From: Bacteroidia bacterium
GTDB lineage: Bacteria > Bacteroidota > Bacteroidia > J057
Assembly: GCA_030430205.1 (NCBI GenBank)
Contig: JAUIGE010000029.1
Coordinates: 23,189 to 87,188 of the forward strand
Direction: 5' to 3'
Length of the DNA stretch: 64,000 bases
Part shown: positions 1 through 6,493 of the stretch, in pieces
How the letters are laid out: each line of letters starts with the position of its first letter
Position numbering within the stretch: position 1 is the stretch's first letter
Notes under the pieces: generated by a model
What the model was told of the DNA's origin: nothing
Database searches by the model: none
What the model saw: only the letters and a program-made list of their open reading frames with translations
Position numbers and translations under genes: made by a program

Positions 1-312
1 TGATTTCAGTAGCAAAGTCTTTTGCTTTAATCGTAATCGTGGGTAAGAAATCCGCTAATGCCCTGTTTGTTGGTAAATTAAACTGGAAAGTTCCTTTTCT
101 GACAAACTCAGTTTTTCCCTTGCCTGCAGGGGTTCCCAATCTCTGATCCGCTGTTCTATGAGTTCATATTTTCGGGTTTGTATGGCGAAATAGTTTTGAG
201 CAAAGGCAATGGTTTCTTTTTGGGGGTCGCCGTTCTGCGCAATGAGGTAACAAGCGTAGCGAGTGAGCATGATGTCAGCGATTTCTTTTGATCGTTTTGT
301 TGACGTCAACAA
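1..312 (-). pseudogene. dinD-like gene remnant (DNA-damage-inducible protein D family)
   Basis: The 85-codon reading frame ending at 55 carries the DinD core ([20 protein letters not shown], then [20 protein letters not shown]). After its stop, the next frame over positions 1-54 reads [19 protein letters not shown], which is the usual DinD C-terminus. The roughly 40 residues that normally join these blocks (the FG.IRSKGD region) are missing and the frame changes at the join. The N-terminal half of the family is absent upstream of 312, and the C-terminus runs off the window edge. It is therefore a doubly truncated, frameshifted remnant. The family assignment comes from memory of conserved blocks. 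No function is expected. Confidence 0.7.
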
Positions 313-394
313 AATGATCAGAAACGCTGTTTTGGCTGATTTTACCTATTATGGCCTAGGGAAAGTTCGTCTGGAACCGGAAGAGTTGTCATAA
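272..394 (+). pseudogene. Unidentified ORF tail just upstream of the barstar-like gene
   Basis: A 40-codon open frame ends ten bases before the barstar-like start codon (C-terminal residues [17 protein letters not shown]). It overlaps the dinD remnant in antisense. Barstar-type inhibitors normally follow the gene of the toxin they neutralise, so this could be the last fragment of a lost toxin gene. I do not recognise the sequence, and the open frame may be fortuitous. Confidence 0.2.
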
Positions 395-404
395 AAGAGA
401 AAAA

Positions 405-1108
405 ATGAAAAAGGTTATTAAGATTTCTAAAGTAAAGATTCAGGAAATTGTGAATCAGCAAGCTCCTGATAAAGGGACAATACTTTTTGTGTTGGATTGC
501 AAATCAATTGAGGATAGTAAAAGCTTTTTAAAAGCGGCCACCAAAGTTTTTCCCCTTAATCCACCAATAATGGCAATACAGGTGGTTTGGGATGCTTTTA
601 CTGACTCGCTATTTGGAGGATTTTCAGATTTTGTAGATCTGGTCTCCTTCCCAAATGTGTTATTTGTTTTTTTAGTACAGGACAAAAAAATGGAACCTAT
701 GAAAGATGAATACCCCAAAGTCCCGAAGGGACGTCATATGCCACGATCGGGCAAAGCCCGATCATTCGATTAACGCCAGGCATTGAAGCCCTGAAAGGGC
801 GATCTATTGGGTAAGGCGTTTTTTTTATATATCGTCCTTTCAGGACTTCTATGGGAGTCGTTCCCCTTCATGGGGCTTCGCCCCATGCTAAATATAGCGT
901 CCCTTCGGGACTTTTGGGTGCTTAACTGAAAAATTGTCCTGTACTGAAATTTGTTTTAAAAGATATTAACGTAATAGCGGAAAAAGATCCTGCAGCCTTT
1001 ATAGAAATAGAATATTCCTTTAACAAACTTTTGAAAGATGTATATAAACCTGAGACTGGTCTAAGTGAGCTTTTGGGAAATATTGATGTAATATTTAGCT
1101 ATTCTTGA
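405..1108 (+). pseudogene. Barstar-like ribonuclease inhibitor gene interrupted by a MITE
   Basis: The reading frame from 405 encodes a barstar-like N-terminus: a hydrophobic strand with LDCKSIEDSKSFLKAATKVF, then the diagnostic WDAFTDSL stretch matching the WDALxDxL helix of barnase inhibitors. The frame is broken by an insertion at 671-948. Removing the insertion plus one copy of the 9-bp target duplication (949-957) restores one frame that continues FVLKDINVIAEKDPAAFIEI and stops at 1106-1108, giving 138 residues. Barstar family members bind and block secreted or contact-delivered RNases; no toxin gene survives here. As it stands the locus makes a 122-aa chimera ending inside the insertion, probably inactive. 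The restored frame is seen directly; the family call is by motif recall. Confidence 0.7.
671..948. mobile_element. 278-bp MITE with 15-bp terminal inverted repeats and 9-bp target duplication
   Basis: The ends are TTTAGTACAGGACAA on the left and the complement of TTCAGTACAGGACAA on the right, matching at 14 of 15 positions. Both sides are flanked by ATTTGTTTT (662-670 and 949-957), a 9-bp target-site duplication. Excision restores the interrupted barstar-like frame exactly. The interior has no ORF of note. It is full of small hairpins: GTCCCGAAGGGAC near 720 and its counterpart near 899, GATCGGGCAAAGCCCGATC, GCCCTGAAAGGGC and CATGGGGCTTCGCCCCATG. It is non-autonomous and would need a transposase encoded elsewhere. 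The insertion looks recent because the duplication is still perfect. Confidence 0.88.
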
Positions 1109-1200
1109 TGAAAAATGAGCGTGGTGAGTTAAGTTTCCCCAAAAAGTCCAAGCCCAAAGATCAGACACTATACGATTCAAGTAAAAATGAATTAAAATGA
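1108..1200 (+). CDS. Possible 30-aa peptide coupled between the barstar-like and DUF7710-like genes
   Basis: An ATG overlapping the barstar-like stop (ATGA at 1105-1111 context) opens a 30-codon, lysine-rich frame (MKNERGELSFPKKSKPKD...). Its TGA overlaps the next ATG at 1197 in the same ATGA fashion. The two overlaps suggest translational coupling across three frames. No domain is recognised and the length is below what coding statistics can support. It may be only a spacer. Confidence 0.3.
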   Translation: MKNERGELSFPKKSKPKDQTLYDSSKNELK

Positions 1201-1469
1201 ACCCATATTTATTTGTATTCATGGGCGAAAGAGGATTTGTCCCTGCTGGAATTTTCACCTCATTTGAGGTGGGTAAAAACTGGATAGTAGAAGAAAGACT
1301 TAGTGGAACGTTACATAAATTGCCTCTTGATATAGGATTATATGATTGGGCAATTGCAAAAGGTTATTTCACACCTGAAAAACCTCATCAATCTACTCCC
1401 AGATTTATCGAGAAATTTTCCTGCGCATCAGTAGAGCATTGGCATTTTGAGGAGGGAGTTCTACAGTAG
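1197..1469 (+). CDS. Small DUF7710-like protein, possible immunity-type protein
   Basis: A 90-residue protein with the pattern I associate with the DUF7710 family: an N-terminal FVFMGERGFVPAGIFTS strand-turn, then SGTLHKLPLDIGLYDWAIAKG, then a C-terminal H.HFE.G tail. No signal peptide or membrane segment is present. The family has no established biochemical role; its members often sit near toxin-immunity genes. Here it follows the barstar-like gene in the same direction through ATGA overlaps, which fits a small accessory immunity cluster. It converges on ltaE with a 25-bp gap. The family call is moderate and the function unknown. Confidence 0.65.
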   Translation: MNPYLFVFMGERGFVPAGIFTSFEVGKNWIVEERLSGTLHKLPLDIGLYDWAIAKGYFTPEKPHQSTPRFIEKFSCASVEHWHFEEGVLQ

Positions 1470-1494
1470 ATACCTGGCTATGAAAATAATGCTT

Positions 1495-2517
1495 TTAATC
1501 AGCGTCCAACCCCCGAATCCGCTCCACAAAAGCCCTCTCCATCTCCTCCGTCACATCCAAATGCGTCACCAGCCGCACCATCGTAGCCCCAAAAGCAACA
1601 GCCTTTATGCCCACAGCTTCCAGCTTGCCCAGCATCTCCTGCACCGACATCGTCGGTTCAAAAATGATGATATTCGTCTCCACAGGTACCACCTGTTTCA
1701 CCCATGGCCGCGCTTCGAGCAGCGCGCCCATGCGCAGCGCCATCGCATGATCGTCAGCAAGTCTGTCGACTTGGTGCTCCAGCGCATAGAGCGCGCCTGC
1801 TGCCAGATAGCCCGCCTGGCGCATGCCGCCACCAAACACCTTGCGCACGCGGCGCGCATGTCGGATCATATCCCTGCTGCCCAGCAGCACCGAGCCCACG
1901 GGCGCGCCCAGGCCTTTGGAAAAACAAACCGAGATCGTGTCGCACAAGCGCCCGAAATCCGCCTCTCCGTAGCCTTTGGCTACCATGGCATTGTACAGAC
2001 GGGCACCGTCGAGGTGTAGGTGCAAGCCGTATTCGTCGCAGAGTTCGCGGATGGCTTGCACTTCGGCCAGCTCATAGCAGCTGCCGCCGCCTTTGTTGAC
2101 TGTATTTTCGATGCAGACGAGGGAAGTACGCGGAAAATGTACATCATCCGGCGGATTGATGTTGGCGCGGATGTCCGCGACCTGCATGCGCCCCTGCGGC
2201 GCGGAGATGCGGCGGGCGGTCACGCCGGAGTGGTAGGCGGCACCGCCGCCTTCGTAGAGGTACACATGCGCATCTTCGTAGCAGATCATCTGATCCTGCG
2301 GCTGGGTGGCGATGCGGATCGCGATCTGGTTGCACATGGTGCCCGAAGGGCAGAAGACGGCGGCTTCCATGCCGAAGCGCTCGGCCAGCGTAGCCTCCAG
2401 CTTGTTGATGCTGGGGTCATCCCCAAAGACATCGTCGCCCACAGGGGCGGCAAACATGGCTTTCAGCATACCCGCCGTAGGGCGGGTGAGGGTATCGGAA
2501 CGGAGGTCTATGATCAT
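1495..2517 (-). CDS. ltaE: Low-specificity L-threonine aldolase
   Basis: A PLP enzyme that cleaves L-threonine or L-allo-threonine to glycine and acetaldehyde in the cytoplasm. At 340 aa it has the normal family length. It opens with the canonical MIIDLRSDTLTRPT, followed by GDDVFGDDPS (27-36), FCPSGTMCNQ (55-64), the HLHLDGARLYNA segment binding the cofactor (167-178) and the Schiff-base lysine in FSKGLGAPVGS (K201). The start is the ATG beginning the conserved motif. The gene stands alone, convergent with the DUF7710-like gene; a 7-bp tandem array lies 32 bp upstream of its start. A second threonine-degrading enzyme (threonine dehydrogenase) is encoded at 19999-20955. Confidence 0.95.
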   Translation of the reverse strand: MIIDLRSDTLTRPTAGMLKAMFAAPVGDDVFGDDPSINKLEATLAERFGMEAAVFCPSGTMCNQIAIRIATQPQDQMICYEDAHVYLYEGGGAAYHSGVTARRISAPQGRMQVADIRANINPPDDVHFPRTSLVCIENTVNKGGGSCYELAEVQAIRELCDEYGLHLHLDGARLYNAMVAKGYGEADFGRLCDTISVCFSKGLGAPVGSVLLGSRDMIRHARRVRKVFGGGMRQAGYLAAGALYALEHQVDRLADDHAMALRMGALLEARPWVKQVVPVETNIIIFEPTMSVQEMLGKLEAVGIKAVAFGATMVRLVTHLDVTEEMERAFVERIRGLDAD

Positions 2518-2548
2518 CGTGATTTTGTTGTAAAAGTATTAGATTGTG

Positions 2549-2632
2549 CTTCAGTTGGCAGGGGGCAGGCTACAGTTGGCAGCCGAAACCCGAAACCCGA
2601 AACCCGAAACCCAAAACCCGAAACCCAAAACG
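2549..2632. repeat. Heptamer array, 12 units, two word families in one register
   Basis: Reading from 2549 in steps of 7: CTTCAGT, TGGCAGG, GGGCAGG, CTACAGT, TGGCAGC, then CGAAACC four times, CAAAACC, CGAAACC, CAAAACG. The first five are the complement of the ACTGNNN words found at 5120 and 18045. The last seven are the complement of the GTTTYGG words found at 20957 and 36110. The 7-bp phase does not slip at the junction. The array lies between the ltaE start and the small membrane protein, 8 bp before the latter's ATG. Confidence 0.85.
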
Positions 2633-2640
2633 TCTTTTCT

Positions 2641-2769
2641 ATGCGAAAGCTCAAAGAATTTTATAACAAATACAAAGATTATATCGCTCCGGATATGTGG
2701 ATGTATATCATCATGTTTGGGGGGATAATCCTCTTTTTTGGTCTGGCTTTTATTTTTGGGTGGCTGTGA
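2641..2769 (+). CDS. Small single-pass membrane protein
   Basis: A 42-residue protein: a charged N-terminus (MRKLKEFYNKYKDYIAPDMW) followed by one hydrophobic segment of about 20 residues (YIIMFGGIILFFGLAFIFGW). I recall similar short proteins of this make-up in other Bacteroidota but know no function. The start is the ATG at 2641, just after a heptamer array. Longer versions of the frame upstream overlap ltaE in antisense and are rejected. A strong hairpin follows immediately. Confidence 0.6.
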   Translation: MRKLKEFYNKYKDYIAPDMWMYIIMFGGIILFFGLAFIFGWL

Positions 2770-2814
2770 TTTTCCTTACCAATTGGAAATGGCACTTCCG
2801 ATTGGTAAGGAAAA
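2770..2814. repeat. Long inverted repeat (hairpin) before the ATPase gene
   Basis: TTTTCCTTACCAAT (2770-2783) pairs perfectly with ATTGGTAAGGAAAA (2801-2814), and GGAA/TTCC (2785-2788/2796-2799) extends the stem around a 7-base loop. There is no T-run after it on either strand, so it does not look like a simple terminator. It ends 18 bp before the preferred ATPase start. The palindrome at 24118-24176 has the same placement before another start codon. Confidence 0.75.
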
Positions 2815-2832
2815 ATGGTAATTTCATGCTCT

Positions 2833-3984
2833 ATGAAACTCCTTAAAAGAGAACTGACAGAAAAAATCCAGCAAAGTCTCCAAAAATATCCTGTAACTGC
2901 AATTATTGGATCAAGGCAAGTAGGGAAATCAACACTTGCAAAAAGTTTATTACAAGCCCACCCTAATAGCCTATATCTGGATTTAGAACGCCCAAAAGAT
3001 AGGCAGCTGCTGGATAATGCGGAAGATTTTTTTTCGATTCATAAAGAAAAATTAATCTGTCTTGATGAAATTCAGTTAGTTCCTGGTGTTTTTTCAGTCA
3101 TGAGGAGTATTGTGGATGATGAAACATATCATAATAAATTTTTGGTTTTAGGATCAGCCACTCCTGAATTGCTTCGGCAAACATCTCAAACACTGGCTGG
3201 CAGAATCGCCTACCATGAGTTGACTCCTTTCCTCTGGGAGGAGGTCGGTCATCATACTAATTTGAATACATATCGATTGAGAGGAGGTTTCCCTAAAAGT
3301 CTGTTGGCGGAATCAGATGAGGATGCGATGGAGTGGATAGCGTTTTTTATCAGAACTTTTTTGGAAAAAGATTTACAACAGTTTGGGTTAAATCTAACGG
3401 TACCTTTACTCCAGCGGCTGTGGATGATGCTGGCTCATTCAAATGGTCAGGTTATCAATTTCAGCAAATTAGGAAGCGCTTTAGGAGTAAGCCATCATAC
3501 AATTCGGCGGTATATTGATATTTTGGAACATACATTTCAGTTAAGGGTGATATATCCCTATTTTGCTAACACAAAAAAACGATTAATTAAGTCTCCCAAG
3601 GTTTTTATCAGAGATACGGGAATATTACATGCTTTGCTCGGCATTGCTTCATTTGATGAGCTATTTCGACATCCGGTATATGGGTCCTCCTGGGAATCTA
3701 CGGTGATTGAAAATGTGATTCATAAATACCAGCGTTGGAATCACTATTTTTTTAGGACAGTCGCAGGCGCTGAGATAGACTTGTTGCTTGAAAAGGCGAA
3801 TAAAAAAATTGCGATTGAAATCAAAGCGTCCTCTACGCCAACCGTAACAAAAGGATTTTGGTCTGCTTTAGATACGGTTCAGCCAGATGAAACATACATA
3901 ATTGCTCCTGTCCCGCAACCCTTCCCCTTTAAGAATGGAGTTTGGGTATATCCACTTGAAGCGTTTCTGAAGAAAGATGTCTAG
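2833..3984 (+). CDS. AAA-family ATP-binding protein with DUF4143 domain
   Basis: An AAA_14 ATPase fused to DUF4143. Walker A is GSRQVGKS (26-33), Walker B LICLDE (74-79) and a sensor-like VLGSAT (105-110). A winged-helix-like stretch follows (GSALGVSHHTIRRYIDIL). The C-terminus has the G.EIDLL...IAIEIKAS pattern of a PD-(D/E)xK nuclease-like fold. Family members are widespread accessory genes of unknown substrate, 380-400 aa long. I chose the ATG at 2833 because homology begins at MKLLKRELTEK; an in-frame ATG at 2815 would add six residues encoded by the end of the hairpin. The stop overlaps the glycosyltransferase start by 8 bp. Confidence 0.88.
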   Translation: MKLLKRELTEKIQQSLQKYPVTAIIGSRQVGKSTLAKSLLQAHPNSLYLDLERPKDRQLLDNAEDFFSIHKEKLICLDEIQLVPGVFSVMRSIVDDETYHNKFLVLGSATPELLRQTSQTLAGRIAYHELTPFLWEEVGHHTNLNTYRLRGGFPKSLLAESDEDAMEWIAFFIRTFLEKDLQQFGLNLTVPLLQRLWMMLAHSNGQVINFSKLGSALGVSHHTIRRYIDILEHTFQLRVIYPYFANTKKRLIKSPKVFIRDTGILHALLGIASFDELFRHPVYGSSWESTVIENVIHKYQRWNHYFFRTVAGAEIDLLLEKANKKIAIEIKASSTPTVTKGFWSALDTVQPDETYIIAPVPQPFPFKNGVWVYPLEAFLKKDV

Positions 3985-5131
3985 AAATTCCTCTTCCCAT
4001 ATCGCCGTCAACACACGCCTCCTCCTCAGCCACAGGCTGGAAGGCATCGGCAGATTTGCCTATGAAGTGCTATCGCGCATGGTGCAGGAGAATCCTGATG
4101 TGCACTTTTCCTTTTTCTTTGACAGAAAATATGACCCTGCCATGGTCATGGGTGACAATGTCACCCCCTATGTCATCCCGCCGCAGGCGCGGCATCCGCT
4201 GCTGTGGCACAGCTGGTTTCACCTGATGCTGCCGCTCAAGATGCGGCAGATCAGGCCAGACCTCTTCTTTTCACCCGAATTTTACCTGACCGGCGCCAAT
4301 CATATTCCCCAGATTCCCGTCTTTCACGATATCGCCTATGAGCACTATCCGAAAGATATCGCCCCTTTTGCCTCCTGGCATTGCCGCACTTTTTCGCCTA
4401 AATATGCCGCCAAAGCTGCTCAGATTCTGACCGTCTCGGACTTCAGCAAGCGCGATATCATGGCGCAGTATGGGACCGATGAAAGTAAAATTTCAGTGGT
4501 TTACAATGGGGCGAGTCATGGCTTTCGCGCACTTTCAGCAGAAGAGAAAGACCGCATTCGCTCGACATATACCGGCGGAAATCCCTATTTTCACTTCGTT
4601 GGCACGATTCAACCCCGCAAAAACCTGGAAAACCTTTTGCGCGCATTTGATAAATTTAAGACACAGCAGCCTTCGTCCGTGAAGCTTTTATTGGTAGGGC
4701 GGAAAGGCTGGCAGTATGCCGGGGCTATGGAGACCTATGAAGCGATGCGGCATAAAGAGGATGTGATTTTCACAGGCTTTGTGTCCGATGAGGAGCTGAA
4801 TGGCATTTACGCGGCCTCCCTGGCATTGTGCTATGTGCCTTATTTCGAAGGCTTTGGCATACCCATATTGGAAGCGATGCAAAGCGAGACGGCCGTGATC
4901 TGTAGCCATGCGGCCTCTATGCCGGAGGTGGCGGGCGATGCCGCCATCATGGTGGACCCTTTTTCGCCGGAGGCGATCGCAGAAGCTTTGCAGCGGATTT
5001 GGGAAAATCCCGCAGAAAGACAGAAATTGATCGAAAAAGGAAAAAAGCAAAGAGAAAATTTTTCCTGGGAAAAAACCTATTCACTTGTCTGGAAGGTCCT
5101 GTCAGGATATTTAGAAAAAACTGAAAACTGA
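3977..5131 (+). CDS. Glycosyltransferase family 4 protein (GT-B fold)
   Basis: A 384-residue retaining glycosyltransferase, cytosolic, probably transferring a sugar from a nucleotide sugar to a polysaccharide or lipid-linked acceptor. The N-terminal Rossmann half carries the glycine-rich LEGIGRFAYEVL. The C-terminal donor half has FVGTIQPRKN (207-216), LLLVGRKGW (237-245) and the E-x7-E motif EGFGIPILE (291-299). No other glycan genes are adjacent, so the product is unknown. Its start overlaps the ATPase stop by 8 bp. Its last codons and stop (K-T-E-N-stop) are written inside a heptamer array, so the natural C-terminus may have been altered by that array. Confidence 0.9.
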   Translation: MSRNSSSHIAVNTRLLLSHRLEGIGRFAYEVLSRMVQENPDVHFSFFFDRKYDPAMVMGDNVTPYVIPPQARHPLLWHSWFHLMLPLKMRQIRPDLFFSPEFYLTGANHIPQIPVFHDIAYEHYPKDIAPFASWHCRTFSPKYAAKAAQILTVSDFSKRDIMAQYGTDESKISVVYNGASHGFRALSAEEKDRIRSTYTGGNPYFHFVGTIQPRKNLENLLRAFDKFKTQQPSSVKLLLVGRKGWQYAGAMETYEAMRHKEDVIFTGFVSDEELNGIYAASLALCYVPYFEGFGIPILEAMQSETAVICSHAASMPEVAGDAAIMVDPFSPEAIAEALQRIWENPAERQKLIEKGKKQRENFSWEKTYSLVWKVLSGYLEKTEN

Positions 5132-5154
5132 AAACTGTAGACTGAAAACTGCCA
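5120..5154. repeat. Heptamer array ACTGNNN x5 containing a stop codon
   Basis: Units in register: ACTGAAA, ACTGAAA, ACTGTAG, ACTGAAA, ACTGCCA. The glycosyltransferase stop codon (TGA, 5129-5131) lies within the second unit. The last unit equals the main word of the array at 18045-18107. Confidence 0.85.
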
Positions 5155-5246
5155 GCGACACGCTTATTCATTTGAATCTAACAGAAAATCGAAGGAATCG
5201 TACTTCCTGAAATAAAAATTACTCAACCTCTTATTTTTAGCTAACA

Positions 5247-6413
5247 ATGAAAAAACTGCTACCCTTTATCCTAATCCTACTTGTTCTGGTGCTTGCTTCT
5301 GCTTGTAGTTCTGGCAAACGGGCCCTTAAGCAAGGCAATTATTATGAAGCGGTGATGAAAGCCACCAACCGCCTTCGCTCTTCTCCGACCAACAAATCTG
5401 CGCTTCAGTCGCTAAAAACCGCCTACCCCAATTTGATCAATTATAACCGGGACCTCGCTGCTAACCTGGAGACGAGCAGCGATCCTTTCAAATGGGAACA
5501 GATCGCTGATTTGTATCAGCAGCTGAATACCGTTTATGATGAAGTCTTGCGCTCACCCGGCGCAAGGACGGTTGTGGCTTCGCCCCAAAATTTCCGCTCT
5601 CAATACGAAAACGCACTTACCCGTGCGGCTGAAGCCCGCTACCAACTCGGTGAAACTGAGTTGGACAAGAGCCTGATGCTCGAAAACCGCGAGGCGGCCA
5701 AGCTCGCTTACGAGCATTTCAAAAGGGCTTTTGAGTTGCAGCCGAGTTTCCGCGATGCGGAAGCAAAAATGTACGAGGCCAGAGACATCGCCACCGTGCA
5801 TGTGGTCATAGAACCGATTCCGGTTTCTCAACGCTACAACCTCAGCAATGAATTTTTCCAAAATAAAATCATGGAATATGTACGCTCTTCTGCAAAAAGT
5901 GAGTTCGTGCGATTTTATAGCCCTTATGACCTGGAAGGAAATAACAGACAGCCTGATCACATCATCCAAATGTGGTTTGACGACTTTCAGGTAGGCAATT
6001 CTAAAATCAAGGAAACGGTTACGGATAGAACTGCGGATAGCGTTGTAGTCGGTACTGTGGATGTGGTGGAAAATGGAGAAAAAGTCAAAAAGGACGTTTA
6101 TGGAACCGTTACGGCAAAAGTTCACATTTTTGAAAAAGAGCTGATTTCCCGTGGTTTGCTTGATTTTAAAATCATAGATGCAAAAGATGGCGCCATTTTG
6201 ACCCAAAATAAATTTCCCGGAACCCATACCTGGCGGGAGACCTGGGGCTATTTCAATGGAGATGAAAGGGCCTTGAGTACAACTGACAAAAACAAGATTA
6301 AAAACAGAAAAGAGGTGCCGGACCCCACTCCCCAGGATCTTTTCATCGCTTTCACCCAACCGATTTACAACCAGGTGACGAGCTTTATACAGAACTTTTA
6401 CCGCAGGTACTAA
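5247..6413 (+). CDS. Lipoprotein with tetratricopeptide-like N-terminal half
   Basis: A 388-residue exported lipoprotein: signal peptide MKKLLPFILILLVLVLASAC with the lipobox cysteine at residue 20. The N-terminal half is helical with TPR-like spacing (GNYYEAVMKATNRL, ADLYQQLNTVYDEV, AKLAYEHFKRAFELQPSFRDAEAKMYEA). The C-terminal half is mixed alpha/beta (HVVIEPIPVS, HIIQMWFDDF, LLDFKIIDAKDGAIL) and ends in NFYRRY. It resembles uncharacterised Bacteroidota envelope lipoproteins; the function is not known. It stands alone and converges on dxs across a strong bidirectional terminator. Confidence 0.8.
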   Translation: MKKLLPFILILLVLVLASACSSGKRALKQGNYYEAVMKATNRLRSSPTNKSALQSLKTAYPNLINYNRDLAANLETSSDPFKWEQIADLYQQLNTVYDEVLRSPGARTVVASPQNFRSQYENALTRAAEARYQLGETELDKSLMLENREAAKLAYEHFKRAFELQPSFRDAEAKMYEARDIATVHVVIEPIPVSQRYNLSNEFFQNKIMEYVRSSAKSEFVRFYSPYDLEGNNRQPDHIIQMWFDDFQVGNSKIKETVTDRTADSVVVGTVDVVENGEKVKKDVYGTVTAKVHIFEKELISRGLLDFKIIDAKDGAILTQNKFPGTHTWRETWGYFNGDERALSTTDKNKIKNRKEVPDPTPQDLFIAFTQPIYNQVTSFIQNFYRRY

Positions 6414-6430
6414 AGCTATCAGCGGGCATA

Positions 6431-6479
6431 AAACAGGAAGGCGGAGGAGGAAGTTTATTCCCTCTCCGCCTTTCTGTTT
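6431..6479. terminator. Bidirectional terminator between the lipoprotein gene and dxs
   Basis: AAACAGGAAGGCGGAGGAGG is followed after ten bases by CCCTCTCCGCCTTTCTGTTT. This is a stem of about 18 pairs with few mismatches, A-rich on one side and T-rich on the other, placed between two convergent stops. Confidence 0.8.
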
Positions 6480-6493
6480 AGCTTATTATTATT

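Noticed and set aside
2020..2640. Upstream part of the 249-codon plus frame that ends with the small membrane protein
   Set aside because: Antisense to ltaE and then translated heptamer repeat; only the last 42 codons look real.
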